DNA of 64,000 nt from Pontibacter silvestris (GCF_020907275.1 NZ_JAJJWI010000020.1:1-64000); one strand, 5' to 3'. Shown: positions 53,434-63,754, counted from the first letter of the stretch. The notes: generated by a model from the sequence alone, not told the origin. A program made the numbers and translations.

Positions 53434-54684
53434 ATGAAGAATTTATTTTTTATAATCTTCACTCTAGTTGTACCAGGCTTAGCTATTGCACAACAAAACC
53501 CACCTACTGATACCACAGCTATGCGAGAGGTAACGCTGGAATCAGTCGAGGTTTTGCCTTCATCGGGTGTTGTTAGTGGCATGCTATTGCTGAACCCTGA
53601 CATTAAGTACGAACTGGAAGGGGCTGTAGACAATATGTACAACTTTAAATATGAGATAGCAGAGAAACAGTTTAAGTCGTTGCGTAGACGCTACCCGCAC
53701 CACCCTTTGCCTTACTTTCTGATGGGCCTGAGCCAGTGGTGGAAAATTATGCCTACCAACATTCAAACCCGTGCTTATGACGATATCTTTCTTGCCTATA
53801 TGGACACTACGATTCAGAAAGCAGAGAAGATGTATGACCAAGATGAAAAGGACTTTGAGGCTGCTTTCTTTTTAGCCGCAGCTTACGGTTTTGAAGGACG
53901 CCTGCACTCTGAGCGCAGTAACTGGCGCAAAGCCACTGTAGCCAGCAAAAGAGCATTGGACTTTATGGAAAAAGCAAAGGCTGGCAATGGCCTTAGCCCT
54001 GAGTTCCTGTTCGGAGAAGCTCTTTTTAATTACTACTCCGTGTGGATTCATGAAAACTATACCATGCTTCGCCCTGTGCTTCTGTTTTTCCCTAATGGCG
54101 ATAAGCGTTTAGGTATAAAGCAACTGAGATACGTTGCTAACCAGGGCTTTTACACAGGCACCGAATCTAAATTGTTTTTAATGAAGATTTATGCCAATGA
54201 GGAGAAAAACACAGGGGAAGCCCTGAAAATAGCACAGTCACTGGCTATAAAGTACCCAGATAATGCTTATTTCCACCGCTCTTATGCCAGGCTGCTATTT
54301 GTACAGGGGCACTTTACTATGGCAGAGCGCGTGTCGGAAGACATTTTACATAAGATTGAGCAAAACATGCCAGGTTATGAATCTGTTTCAGGCCGTTATG
54401 CTTCTTATATCTTAGCCTATATTAACCAACACAAGTACCGCGACTTAGAAAAGGCTAAGAAACATTACAATGATGCCATTATGTATGCAAAGATGACAGA
54501 TGAGCAGGAATCAGGTTATTACGTAAACTCTTACCTTAACCTGGCTCGTATAGCACATCAGCAAAAAGACATACCTGCGGCGAAGCAGTATTACACTGTT
54601 GTGCAAAAAAACAGCGAAAAAAAGTCTGATAATTTTAAAGAAGCTAAAAAGTACCTTAAGGCTAATAAGAAAACAGCTCTGTAA
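53434..54684 (+). CDS. Secreted tetratricopeptide-repeat protein
   Basis: 416 residues. Signal peptide 1-19 (GLAIAQ). The region from about 60 to 405 is helical with TPR-like units, for example FKYEIAEKQFKSLRRRYPHHPLPYFLMGLSQ and EALKIAQSLAIKYPDNAYFHRSYARLLF. It probably acts as a periplasmic scaffold; no partner is evident. Its last 23 nt overlap the 3' end of the convergent glycosyltransferase gene, so no terminator separates them. Confidence 0.85.
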   Translation: MKNLFFIIFTLVVPGLAIAQQNPPTDTTAMREVTLESVEVLPSSGVVSGMLLLNPDIKYELEGAVDNMYNFKYEIAEKQFKSLRRRYPHHPLPYFLMGLSQWWKIMPTNIQTRAYDDIFLAYMDTTIQKAEKMYDQDEKDFEAAFFLAAAYGFEGRLHSERSNWRKATVASKRALDFMEKAKAGNGLSPEFLFGEALFNYYSVWIHENYTMLRPVLLFFPNGDKRLGIKQLRYVANQGFYTGTESKLFLMKIYANEEKNTGEALKIAQSLAIKYPDNAYFHRSYARLLFVQGHFTMAERVSEDILHKIEQNMPGYESVSGRYASYILAYINQHKYRDLEKAKKHYNDAIMYAKMTDEQESGYYVNSYLNLARIAHQQKDIPAAKQYYTVVQKNSEKKSDNFKEAKKYLKANKKTAL

Positions 54685-55729
54685 AGATTTGTCTGTATAC
54701 CTGTAAGGAGTAACATTGTTGCACATGCTGCCGACCCGCTTTTCCTATTTCAGCACGTAAACCAGCATCCAGAAGTAACTGTTCCAGCCGATTGTACCAC
54801 TCCTGCTCTGTGTGGCACACGTATCCTGCTACACCATCAGGTACAGCTTGCAAGTTTGCTCCGACAGCCGATACTACTGCCGGAATTCCCAAAGCCATAT
54901 ACTGCAGTGCTTTAAAGGCACATTTTCCTTTAGCCCATGTTGTATCTGGCAAAGGCATTATACCAATGTTAAACTGCAGGAGGTCATTTATTTCTGTCTT
55001 TTGTTGCCAGGGCACATAACGCAGCGACTTAAGCTGCAGGTCAGGAGCCTTATCAGCAATCACAATAAAATTGAAATCATATCTCTGCTCCAGGCGCTGC
55101 AACACCGGCTCAATAAGTTTTAAGTAAGGCAAGGTAGAATGAGAGCCTGTCCAGCCGATGTTTACCTCTTCAGTATATTGCTGCTTCAGTTGATTATGCT
55201 GATGCTGGGTATCTATTACAGTGGGTAAGAATACAGTTGCTTTATTATGTCTGTTTGCAAACGACTGAAGAAACTTATTCCCGCAGCTAACTTTATAGCT
55301 CCAGCGGCAGATACTCTCTGTTTTGCTGTGCCACTTGTACTTTGCAGCCTTGTTGTTATTGGTTGTTGTACTAGGTAACCATATAGCATCATCAAAATCA
55401 AAAATGATTTTTTTTCGAAACACCTTAGCAGCCATCCATTCGAACCAGGGAGGGCCTACAGGAGTGGCTTCTCTGTGTATAAAAATATAGCTGTAGCGTG
55501 GCAGTTGCAGGAGTAGCAGCAGCCTTTTAAAGCAACCAATAAGCAACCTATTTAGCTTCTGTGCCCAATGCCCCTGTTCATAAAGTATGCCCCATGCTTC
55601 TTCGCTCCAAAAAGGTGCTACTTTATACTTTATGCTTTGCTCCTGCAGCAAAGGCAGCAGTTGCTCTACTCTAAACCGTTGTGAGGCCGCTTTACCTACC
55701 GGATATGGAACTACAAACAATACACTCAC
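54662..55729 (-). CDS. Glycosyltransferase, GT4-like
   Basis: 355 residues, GT-B fold. VLFVVPYPVGKAASQRFRVEQLLPLL opens the N-terminal domain and a C-terminal domain has FKALQYMALGIPAVVSAVGAN with the ALQYMA donor-site helix. GTG start at 55729, 3 nt after the stop of the upstream glycosyltransferase gene, indicating coupled translation. It would add a sugar to a lipid-linked glycan. Part of a surface-polysaccharide cluster; donor and acceptor unknown. Its 3' end overlaps the TPR gene by 23 nt. Confidence 0.87.
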   Translation of the reverse strand: MSVLFVVPYPVGKAASQRFRVEQLLPLLQEQSIKYKVAPFWSEEAWGILYEQGHWAQKLNRLLIGCFKRLLLLLQLPRYSYIFIHREATPVGPPWFEWMAAKVFRKKIIFDFDDAIWLPSTTTNNNKAAKYKWHSKTESICRWSYKVSCGNKFLQSFANRHNKATVFLPTVIDTQHQHNQLKQQYTEEVNIGWTGSHSTLPYLKLIEPVLQRLEQRYDFNFIVIADKAPDLQLKSLRYVPWQQKTEINDLLQFNIGIMPLPDTTWAKGKCAFKALQYMALGIPAVVSAVGANLQAVPDGVAGYVCHTEQEWYNRLEQLLLDAGLRAEIGKAGRQHVQQCYSLQVYRQIFTELFSY

Positions 55730-55732
55730 TGG

Positions 55733-56950
55733 CTATACCTCCTCTTTCCCAAAGAAGTACTCATAAGCCTCCCGTATGCTGTCTGGTGACCGGTACTTCT
55801 GTGCCAACTTTGGTATTTCCTGTCGATGCGCTGGGTCTTTTAAAATTTGCTGTATCTTCTCCAATGCCCGCTCTACACTGCCTTCTTCTCTCAAATTAAA
55901 TAAAGCTCCGCCGCCTTCCTTTTTGATAATATCATTGTCATCGCCTACTCCTTCTGTAAGCAGGACTGGTAGACCATTGGCCCAATATTCGCCTATTTTT
56001 ACGGGGGAGCAATATCGTGCAGATGGGTAAGATTTGATGGTAGCAAAAGCAAAGTCAGCAGCAGAAAGGTAGGCTGGCACTTCATGATGAGAGACTGAAG
56101 CAACAAAAACTCTTGCCAAATCTATCTTATGCCGCACCAACTTTTTCTGAACATGTTCTTTACCTTGCGGAGAGAGTATGATTAGTCTGAAGTTGGGGTA
56201 CATTTTAAAGCATTTGCGATAAATTTCAAACGCCTCATCCTCTAAATACAAACCACCATACTTGCCTACATAAACACCAACGATATCGTTAGAATTGATT
56301 TTTAGTTGTGCCCGCAATTGCTCTCGTTGCGCATTACTGAAGACAAAAACTCCTGCCTCCACTCCTACTGGCACAGTAAATATTTTATCTGAAAGTACCC
56401 CCTCAGTTAACAATTGCTGTTTATAGCTTTGTGTCACAGGCATAAGACCTGCGGCATATTTCTTCTGCTGCTGCTCCCAATACTTTTGAAAAATATACTT
56501 CAGGCCGCTCTTTCTCCAGGTGTTGGTTTCAGCCATATAATCAGCATGAGGCTCAAAAGAACTGACATAAAAAGGCACCTTCGTTTTCTTCCATACTTTG
56601 TATGCCAAAGCTCCTGCCGGTGCTCCATGGGCTAAGACACAAGTAACCTCGTTACTTATTATAATGCGCTTTAGAGTAAAAGGCAACTGCCAGACGTTTA
56701 AAATCTGAAACAGTGTGGTTGTTCCTATACTTCCTTCTATTTTTGTTAGTGGCACCCAACTTACATTATTTAAAGGCTTCAGCAACTGTGGCTCAGTTTT
56801 TTTACTACTGTTATACTTGTTACTTTCCTGAGTAACTAGTATCACCTTCTTTATATAAGGCAACGTACTTAGCACCTTTATACTTGGCAGTACTGTTGAA
56901 ACTGTAAGTACATCTTTAATAGGCCATAAACATATAAAAAGTATTGTCAT
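55733..56950 (-). CDS. Glycosyltransferase, GT4-like
   Basis: 405 residues, GT-B fold. The N-terminal Rossmann-like domain contains CVLAHGAPAGALAYKVWKK and FEPHADYMAE; the C-terminal donor domain has FFFVASVSHHEVPAYLSAADFAFA-like elements and CSPVKIGEYWANGLPVLLTEGVGDD. Coupled to both neighbours: 4-nt overlap with the upstream gene (56947-56950) and 3-nt gap to the downstream gene. Linkage made is unknown. Confidence 0.87.
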   Translation of the reverse strand: MTILFICLWPIKDVLTVSTVLPSIKVLSTLPYIKKVILVTQESNKYNSSKKTEPQLLKPLNNVSWVPLTKIEGSIGTTTLFQILNVWQLPFTLKRIIISNEVTCVLAHGAPAGALAYKVWKKTKVPFYVSSFEPHADYMAETNTWRKSGLKYIFQKYWEQQQKKYAAGLMPVTQSYKQQLLTEGVLSDKIFTVPVGVEAGVFVFSNAQREQLRAQLKINSNDIVGVYVGKYGGLYLEDEAFEIYRKCFKMYPNFRLIILSPQGKEHVQKKLVRHKIDLARVFVASVSHHEVPAYLSAADFAFATIKSYPSARYCSPVKIGEYWANGLPVLLTEGVGDDNDIIKKEGGGALFNLREEGSVERALEKIQQILKDPAHRQEIPKLAQKYRSPDSIREAYEYFFGKEEV

Positions 56951-58026
56951 TCACTAATGAGTGTTTGATATATCTGGTGCAATTGATCTATATAGATCTG
57001 CTTAGTAAATAATATTGCCCTCTCTAATCCGGCTTTAGCTAATGCATTTCTTTTTTCAGGATTTCTAAACAACTCTTCAATCTTGCAAGCGCAGTCTTTA
57101 GGTGATGTTAGGTCAAAATACAGAGCACTGCTTTTAGCCTGACTACGGAAAGCAGCTACATCAGACAAAAGACAGGGAAGTCCCGACGCCATTGCTTCTA
57201 CAACAGCCAAGCTAAAGCCTTCAAATTTAGAGGACATAATAAAAACATCATAGTCATTCAGCCTTTTATGAAAGTTTACATCTTGCCCTTTAAGAGAGAT
57301 ATTTTTTATTTGTTTGTCATGAAGAAGCCTCTCAAGCATACTCCTACAGGGGCCTTCACCATATATATCTAAATGCAGTTTACTTTTTATAGAATCAGGC
57401 AAGTAAGCAAACGCTTCAACTAAATAACTATAATTCTTTTGCTCTTTCAGATTACCAACAGATATAAATTTTAAATATGAGTTTTGAGTCTGTTCAGGCT
57501 TTATGCTGTTTTCAAAGAACAAATCATCTGCAAAGTTCTCTAAAACAAAGTGTTGGCTTTTAAGGCCCACATAATCAGCATAATCATTCTTAACACAATC
57601 AGAAACAAACAACGGATAATGACTTTTACAATAAGTTAGCCTCTCCAGATATAGCGTATAAGCATTATGGTTGAATGCATCATGGCTAAGCGGATTATGC
57701 ACACTAAATAACAAGGGAACACGTTTGGGTTTCGCTAACCGCGCCAAAAGTGTTGGCCAGTAGAGATGGCTATGAATTAGATTAGGTTTTTCCTGCTGAA
57801 TAATTTTACTTAACCTGTAAGCGGCAGAAACAAAACTAACTTTTCCTCCGCAACCTAGGCAGTAGACTTTAAAATTATTTAGATTGCTCAATAAAGTATC
57901 AGGGCCTAACATATACACCACTACATGGCTATAATAGTCTGTAAAGCTATTAAGATATTTTGTAATCAACACTTCTGCACCTCCTATACTAAGAGACTCA
58001 ATAATATGCAGTATTGTTTTTTTCAT
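56947..58026 (-). CDS. Glycosyltransferase, GT4-like
   Basis: 359 residues from ATG 58026; an upstream GTG (58041) is less likely. It opens with KKTILHIIESLSIGGAEVL, typical of GT4 enzymes, and carries the EX7E donor motif in SKFEGFSLAVVEAMASGLPCLLSDV. Its base composition is clearly AT-richer than the housekeeping genes, suggesting that the glycan cluster was acquired. It overlaps the next gene by 4 nt (56947-56950). First gene of the leftward trio. Confidence 0.9.
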   Translation of the reverse strand: MKKTILHIIESLSIGGAEVLITKYLNSFTDYYSHVVVYMLGPDTLLSNLNNFKVYCLGCGGKVSFVSAAYRLSKIIQQEKPNLIHSHLYWPTLLARLAKPKRVPLLFSVHNPLSHDAFNHNAYTLYLERLTYCKSHYPLFVSDCVKNDYADYVGLKSQHFVLENFADDLFFENSIKPEQTQNSYLKFISVGNLKEQKNYSYLVEAFAYLPDSIKSKLHLDIYGEGPCRSMLERLLHDKQIKNISLKGQDVNFHKRLNDYDVFIMSSKFEGFSLAVVEAMASGLPCLLSDVAAFRSQAKSSALYFDLTSPKDCACKIEELFRNPEKRNALAKAGLERAILFTKQIYIDQLHQIYQTLISE

Positions 58027-58086
58027 GCATTTACTGCTCACAAGTAATAACTTTAAGCCTGATTCTGTTTTAAAATATAACCTTCT

Positions 58087-59331
58087 ATGCCTTCTAAACC
58101 AAATTTACTTTTTGTGGGGGATTATAACCGAGAAGACTACCTTAATCTATTTACAGCTTGTAAACAACACTTTAGTTTTTATTTTCTTGAATATACTTCA
58201 GCTAAAGAAGAATCTTCAACTCTTTATAAAGAGTACGGCCAAGCTATTTATTGGAGCAACTTTAATAGTGCTTTTGAACTGTTAGACATAATAAAACCAC
58301 ATAAAGTAATTTTCACTTTTATTGAATCCTACTTTCATACTGCTCTTAACCTTACATGCAAGGTTAAAGGAGTTACTACTTATCATATTGACCATGGCAT
58401 TCGTGACATAAATATTAATGTAAGGTTTGAAACTTTATTAATCAACTACATTAAGCAGGGAGCCAAAACTTCTAAATTCATAACAATTATCAAGCAACTC
58501 CTCCCTAGGCTAAAGGCAAGAATTTTTCTTCTTAACACTTATAGAAAGCTTCCTTTCCCCGAAGCTCAATACATGATGTCTTTTTCTAAAGTCAGGAGAA
58601 AAAACATCTATTTAGAGACAAAAAAATTAGTACCATCGCCTTTTGCTTTACCAACTGCTTATATTTCTTTTAGCCCTAGTATTTTTAAAGTACATCAATT
58701 TTATGATACACCACCTCCAAACTATAAAGTCCATCATATTGGCATTCCTAACTTTGATCATTTAGCAGGCGTTTTACCACACACACCACACCAAAAATAT
58801 GTGTTATTTATAGACCAAGGGCTGCATATTAGAAACATGTTCGGTTGGTCATTGAATACTTACAAAAATTTTATAACTCAACTCTCTCAGGAACTTTCTG
58901 AGTCAGGCTATACCATCTATGCAAAGCCACACCCTACTCAGTTTAACCTGAATAAAGATGCTCTGCCTGTTGCTGAAAACATAAGTATTATTGATGACAT
59001 TGAGCTAAAGAGGCTTCTCCCATCCACCAGAATCGTATTAGGTTTCTTTTCAACATATTTGCTACCTATTGCTGCACTACCCCATACCACCCTCATTACT
59101 CTTGAAAATCATCCAGCGGGCAAGTTACTTGTTTCAAAATCCTTTGTTGATGCAGGCGTTGCCCATCCGGTTTATGACATGCAAGAGCTGGACTGGGCAC
59201 TGCAGCATGTAGAGCAGTTACACCAGGAGCAACTCCCTAATAAGAAACAATTTGAGCAAGACTGGCTTTATAAGTTCGATGGCAAAGCCGGAGAACGGCT
59301 GCGGGATATACTGCTAAGAGAAGAGCTGTAA
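58087..59331 (+). CDS. GT-B-like protein of the glycan cluster, unknown specificity
   Basis: 414 residues with no signal peptide. The C-terminal half contains FIDQGLHIRNMFG and YTIYAKPHPTQFN; a KPHP motif in this position recalls polysialyltransferase- and CDP-glycerol-transferase-like GT-B enzymes. The N-terminal half (VIFTFIESYFHT...THIDHGIRD region) is divergent. Strikingly AT-rich. It is the only rightward gene of the cluster, divergent from the glycosyltransferase trio across 60 bp. The enzymatic role is inferred from the motif and context only. Confidence 0.6.
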   Translation: MPSKPNLLFVGDYNREDYLNLFTACKQHFSFYFLEYTSAKEESSTLYKEYGQAIYWSNFNSAFELLDIIKPHKVIFTFIESYFHTALNLTCKVKGVTTYHIDHGIRDININVRFETLLINYIKQGAKTSKFITIIKQLLPRLKARIFLLNTYRKLPFPEAQYMMSFSKVRRKNIYLETKKLVPSPFALPTAYISFSPSIFKVHQFYDTPPPNYKVHHIGIPNFDHLAGVLPHTPHQKYVLFIDQGLHIRNMFGWSLNTYKNFITQLSQELSESGYTIYAKPHPTQFNLNKDALPVAENISIIDDIELKRLLPSTRIVLGFFSTYLLPIAALPHTTLITLENHPAGKLLVSKSFVDAGVAHPVYDMQELDWALQHVEQLHQEQLPNKKQFEQDWLYKFDGKAGERLRDILLREEL

Positions 59332-59379
59332 AACAGAAAATGCCTGAATTAAGCCAGGCATTTTCTGTTTTACAGCTCT
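59322..59379. terminator. Long bidirectional terminator overlapping a stop codon
   Basis: 25-bp perfect inverted repeat with an 8-nt loop. Its left arm includes the last 10 bases of the 58087 gene, including its TAA, and the right arm approaches the convergent uxs gene. Confidence 0.9.
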
Positions 59380-59388
59380 AATAGCTTT

Positions 59389-60357
59389 TTATGAATTCTC
59401 TACTGTTTCAGTAGGAAACTGGATTCTCTCTTTGAAATACTCCAAGGTTCTTCTTAAGCCTTCAGCACGATCAACCTGCGGCTCCCAACCTAATATTTCT
59501 TTTGCTCTTGCAATATTTGGCTGGCGCTTCTGCGGATCATCTTTCGGAAGCGGCTGGTAAGCGATGTTTAGTTCGACACCTGTTAACTTACAGATTTCTT
59601 CCGCAAACTCTTTTATGGTAATTTCTCCTGGGTTACCAACGTTTACAGGAAGCGCATAATCACTAAGTAACAGGCGGTAAATCCCCTCTACTAAATCATC
59701 TACATAGCAGAAAGAGCGGGTTTGACTACCATCTCCAAAAATGCTTAGTGGCTCTCCGCGCAATGCCTGACTCAGGAATGCTGGCAGTACACGACCGTCA
59801 TCCAAGCGCATGCGAGGACCATAGGTATTAAAGATACGCACAATACGGGTCTCTAAACCGTGGTGCATGTGGTAAGCCATTGTCATAGCTTCCTGGAAAC
59901 GTTTGGCCTCATCGTAGCACCCTCTAGGGCCTACAGGGTTTACGTTACCCCAGTAATCTTCCTGCTGCGGGTGCACTAACGGGTCTCCATACACTTCAGA
60001 AGTAGAAGCAATCAGCATACGTGCTCCTTTGGCTTTAGCCAAACCTAACAGATTGTGTGTACCCAAAGAACCTACCTTCAAGGTCTGAATAGGAATCTTA
60101 AGGTAATCTATAGGGCTGGCCGGAGAGGCAAAGTGTAAAATATAGTCTAAGTGACCAGGCACGTGCACAAACTTTGATACATCGTGGTTATAAAACTCAA
60201 ATTGCGGCAGCTTGAAAAGGTGCTCTATGTTTTCCAGGTTTCCAGTGATCAGGTTATCCATGGCTATTACATGATACCCTTCCTTTATAAACCTGTCACA
60301 GAGGTGCGAGCCTAAGAAGCCGGCACCTCCTGTTATCAGTACTCTCTTTTTTGTCAT
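59389..60357 (-). CDS. uxs: UDP-glucuronate decarboxylase (UDP-xylose synthase)
   Basis: 322 residues, SDR fold with GGAGFLGSH (residues 10-18), catalytic Tyr148-x3-Lys152 and conserved Ser120/Glu121 (STSEVYGD). The segment [15 protein letters not shown] and HFASPASP with Pro-rich active site are UXS-like rather than GalE-like. It decarboxylates UDP-glucuronate to UDP-xylose. Three bases separate it from ugd, which makes its substrate, so the two form an operon. Confidence 0.9.
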   Translation of the reverse strand: MTKKRVLITGGAGFLGSHLCDRFIKEGYHVIAMDNLITGNLENIEHLFKLPQFEFYNHDVSKFVHVPGHLDYILHFASPASPIDYLKIPIQTLKVGSLGTHNLLGLAKAKGARMLIASTSEVYGDPLVHPQQEDYWGNVNPVGPRGCYDEAKRFQEAMTMAYHMHHGLETRIVRIFNTYGPRMRLDDGRVLPAFLSQALRGEPLSIFGDGSQTRSFCYVDDLVEGIYRLLLSDYALPVNVGNPGEITIKEFAEEICKLTGVELNIAYQPLPKDDPQKRQPNIARAKEILGWEPQVDRAEGLRRTLEYFKERIQFPTETVENS

Positions 60358-60360
60358 TGT

Positions 60361-61710
60361 TTATATGGTTGCATCTAATTGCTGTGACATTTGTTGCTTT
60401 GTGCCAATGCCATAGTAGGTAAAGCCTTTTTCATTCATTTCGGCAGGATCATAAATATTTCTGCCGTCGAATATAACTTTATCTTTCATTAGTTTGCTTA
60501 CCACATTAAAATTAGGTGATCTGAATTCCGGCCACTCTGTTACGAGCAGTAGCGCATCAGCATCAATTAATGTCTCATATTCATCTTTCCCATACTCGAT
60601 TGTATCACCTAAAGTATGAGCGGCTTCTTTTATAGCTACCGGATCGTAAGCACGAACTTTAGCTCCCTGCGCCAACAGCTTCTCAATAATTACCAATGAA
60701 GGCGCCTCACGCATATCATCAGTCTTAGGTTTAAAGGAAAGCCCCCATATAGCGAATGTCTTACCAGCAAGGTCTCCGTTAAAGTAATTGTTCACCTTGT
60801 TGTAAAGCACCATCTTTTGGTTGTCGTTTACTTCCTCAACAGACTTCAGCACTTTCATCTCGTAACCATTTTCAGAAGCTGTTCTGATAAGAGCCTTTAC
60901 GTCTTTAGGAAAGCATGACCCGCCGTATCCAATACCAGGGTAAATAAATCTGTTACCTATACGTGCATCGCTACCAATACCCTTGCGCACCATGTTCACA
61001 TCAGCTCCCATAATCTCGCATAGGTTGGCGATATCGTTCATGAAGCTGATTTTGGTTGCCAACATAGAGTTAGCGGCATACTTTGTCATTTCAGCTGAAG
61101 GCACGTCCATAAAGATAAGCGGATGACCGTTCATCAGGAATGGTTTGTAAAGCTTCTTCATTACTTCTTCAGCTCTTGTAGAAGCTACACCTACCACAAT
61201 ACGGTCAGGCTTCAGGAAGTCTTCAATAGCTGCACCTTCTTTCAGGAATTCAGGATTAGAAGCCACATCAAAAGGAATATCCACACCACGGGCTTCCAGT
61301 TCTTCGGCAATAGCCTGACGTACTTTATTAGCAGTACCAACCGGTACTGTACTCTTAGTAACCACCACAATGTAGTCGTTCATGTTCTGGCCAATGCTGC
61401 GGGCCACGGCAAGTACATATTTTAAATCTGCACTGCCGTCTTCTCCCGGAGGCGTACCCACTGCAATAAAGGCTGCATCACAACCCTGGATACTGGATGG
61501 TAAGTCTGTGGAAAAAGACAGCCGCTCTTTCTGGCTGTTACGAGCAACCATTTCCTCCAAACCTGGCTCGTAAATAGGCAGTATCCCATTTTTTAGGTTC
61601 TCAATCTTCTTTACGTCAACATCGATACAGGTAACATCGATACCAACTTCGGCAAAACAGGTTCCTGTTACCAAGCCGACATATCCGGTTCCAACTACAG
61701 CAATTCTCAT
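60361..61710 (-). CDS. ugd: UDP-glucose 6-dehydrogenase
   Basis: 449 residues. NAD-binding GTGYVGLV near residue 8, catalytic Cys266 in GGSCFPKD, the substrate-binding NPEFLKEG segment and a C-terminal domain with [19 protein letters not shown]. It oxidises UDP-glucose to UDP-glucuronate for the neighbouring uxs. A TAnnTTTG box lies just upstream. Confidence 0.95.
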   Translation of the reverse strand: MRIAVVGTGYVGLVTGTCFAEVGIDVTCIDVDVKKIENLKNGILPIYEPGLEEMVARNSQKERLSFSTDLPSSIQGCDAAFIAVGTPPGEDGSADLKYVLAVARSIGQNMNDYIVVVTKSTVPVGTANKVRQAIAEELEARGVDIPFDVASNPEFLKEGAAIEDFLKPDRIVVGVASTRAEEVMKKLYKPFLMNGHPLIFMDVPSAEMTKYAANSMLATKISFMNDIANLCEIMGADVNMVRKGIGSDARIGNRFIYPGIGYGGSCFPKDVKALIRTASENGYEMKVLKSVEEVNDNQKMVLYNKVNNYFNGDLAGKTFAIWGLSFKPKTDDMREAPSLVIIEKLLAQGAKVRAYDPVAIKEAAHTLGDTIEYGKDEYETLIDADALLLVTEWPEFRSPNFNVVSKLMKDKVIFDGRNIYDPAEMNEKGFTYYGIGTKQQMSQQLDATI

Positions 61711-61730
61711 AATTAATCAGGTTAAGGTTA

Positions 61731-61738
61731 CAAAATTA
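61731..61738 (-). promoter_or_regulatory. Bacteroidota -7 promoter box upstream of ugd
   Basis: Minus-strand TAATTTTG, 20 nt before the ugd ATG; a TTG 18 nt further upstream is a possible -33 element. Confidence 0.5.
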
Positions 61739-61840
61739 TAGGTTTAAGATTATAAACAAGCAGGTTTTAGCTTCTAATTTATAAAATTTGTCAAAATGAT
61801 CTAATAAATAGTTGAAAAATATTATGTTAAGAATATTATA

Positions 61841-63754
61841 TTAACTTTTGAGATGTTTTACCCACCAGTACTGAAACACTAACAAACTCCACATTTTACT
61901 TTGCACAGATGCCTCTTTTCCGGCTTTTAGCGCTTCCCGTACAGCCTTTATCTCATTCACTTTAAAGATACCCTGTTCTTTTATAAACTTGTCTGACAAG
62001 TATTCTTCAAACAAACCAGTTTCTCCAGCAGTTTGCAGGAGATGCAACAGTGGAATCTCAAATCCTTTCTTTGGTCGGTTATACAATTCAGAAGGTAAAA
62101 CATTTCTAAAAGTATCCTGCAATATCCTTTTCTGTATGTCTAAGGCTATCTTAGAACTTACCGGCAGCGAGAATGCAAACTTAACTAGCCTGTGGTCTAA
62201 AAAAGGACTTCGCACCTCCACCCCATGTGCCATACCCATCATATCAATTTTAGGTAGCATATCGTTTGCAAGTACCAGGTGCCAATCAGCAATTAATACG
62301 TTGTTTAAATTATATTGGTTCTGATTATTTATATATTCTAATAAATATTTTTTTCTATATCTATACAAACGGCTCTCAGCTACTGTCTGATGCTCTGCTC
62401 TCAGCAAGGCTAAGGCTTCTTTCTCACGCTGCCATGTTGCCCACAACCAGTACCGTTCTTTCGCAGGCAGTTTTGCTCCAGTTGAGAAGCGTTGAAGCTG
62501 TCTTACTTTATTTGTTGTATAAGAGTTTCTTGATTTTGGCAAAATATCCCATAGTGGCCCCAATTTGGCTATCAAATCAGCAGCTATGCCCCCTTGCATG
62601 AGCCTATACTCTGCCTGATGCTTATTATATCCGGCAAATAATTCATCAGCTCCATCGCCAGAGAGCACAGCTTTTACATCCTGGCTGACATACTGGCTCA
62701 GCATGTAAACAGCAAGAGCGGAAGAGTCGGCAAAAGGCTCGCTTATGCTATTTAGAAAGCCTTCCAGCTGATCCTCCATGCCGCGCTGTGTTAAGCGCAC
62801 CTCCGTATGGTCTGTATTAAACTTCTTTGCGACCAACAGGGCGTATTTCGATTCATCGAAATACGGTTGCTCAGGAAAACTGACAGAATATGTTTTAAGC
62901 TGTTGCACTTTCTGGCTGGCCAGTGCTACCACTACAGAGGAATCGATGCCACCACTCAGGAAAGCGCCTACAGGCACATCGGCTATTAGCCGACCCTCCA
63001 CAGCCTGATCCAGAAGCTGCTTTAACTTTACCTGCTGCTGCTTATATGTCAGCGGGTTCTGGGAAGCTTTATCAGCATCGAAAGAAAGCCTGTACCACAG
63101 CATCTCTTTAGGTTTTTCACCTCTGATATAAAGCGAGTGGCCCGGCAGTAACTTTCTCACACCTTTCAACATAGAAGCAGGTGCAGGCACGTACGTCAGC
63201 TGCAGGTACTGGTAAAGTGATGCGTAGTCTAACTCACGTGGAACACCCAGTTCCAGCAGTGCCCCCATCTCTGAAGCAAACAGCAGTCTATCAGCATCCC
63301 TATAATAAAGTAAAGGTTTTTCCCCGAATCTATCCCGCGCTATAAAGAGGCTTTCTTCATCAGCATCATAAATGGCAAAAACAAAGAAGCCCTGCAGCTT
63401 TTTAAGGCACTCCTGCCCCTCCTGTTTATAAAGGTGAAGGATAACTTCGGTGTCTGATTCTGTGCAAAACGCATGCCCTTTGCTCTGCAGTTTGCTTCTT
63501 AAAGATGTGTAGTTGAATATTTCTCCATTATAAACAATAGTGTACCTGCCACTGCTGTCAGAAAAGGGCTGGTTAGCTTCAGCAGCTGGCCCTATGATAG
63601 ATAAGCGGCGGTGTGCCAACCCCACCGGCCCATGCAAATATACACCTTCTGCATCAGGACCACGATGCTGTAATGCAGCAGAGGCCCGCTGAAGTTGTGC
63701 TACTGCCAGCTTACCTGCATCTGTAAAAGCAAACACTCCTGTTATTCCACACAT
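61841..63754 (-). CDS. asnB: Glutamine-hydrolysing asparagine synthase
   Basis: 637 residues. Class II glutamine amidotransferase domain with N-terminal nucleophile Cys2 (MCGITGVFAF), RRLSIIG and YNGEIFNY; synthetase domain with PP-loop SGGIDS at residues 267-272 and GDGADELFAGY. It makes asparagine from aspartate; copies in polysaccharide clusters often modify glycans or peptides by amidation. Here the upstream-cluster position supports such a role, but this is inference. The domain spacing is normal. Confidence 0.92.
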   Translation of the reverse strand: MCGITGVFAFTDAGKLAVAQLQRASAALQHRGPDAEGVYLHGPVGLAHRRLSIIGPAAEANQPFSDSSGRYTIVYNGEIFNYTSLRSKLQSKGHAFCTESDTEVILHLYKQEGQECLKKLQGFFVFAIYDADEESLFIARDRFGEKPLLYYRDADRLLFASEMGALLELGVPRELDYASLYQYLQLTYVPAPASMLKGVRKLLPGHSLYIRGEKPKEMLWYRLSFDADKASQNPLTYKQQQVKLKQLLDQAVEGRLIADVPVGAFLSGGIDSSVVVALASQKVQQLKTYSVSFPEQPYFDESKYALLVAKKFNTDHTEVRLTQRGMEDQLEGFLNSISEPFADSSALAVYMLSQYVSQDVKAVLSGDGADELFAGYNKHQAEYRLMQGGIAADLIAKLGPLWDILPKSRNSYTTNKVRQLQRFSTGAKLPAKERYWLWATWQREKEALALLRAEHQTVAESRLYRYRKKYLLEYINNQNQYNLNNVLIADWHLVLANDMLPKIDMMGMAHGVEVRSPFLDHRLVKFAFSLPVSSKIALDIQKRILQDTFRNVLPSELYNRPKKGFEIPLLHLLQTAGETGLFEEYLSDKFIKEQGIFKVNEIKAVREALKAGKEASVQSKMWSLLVFQYWWVKHLKS

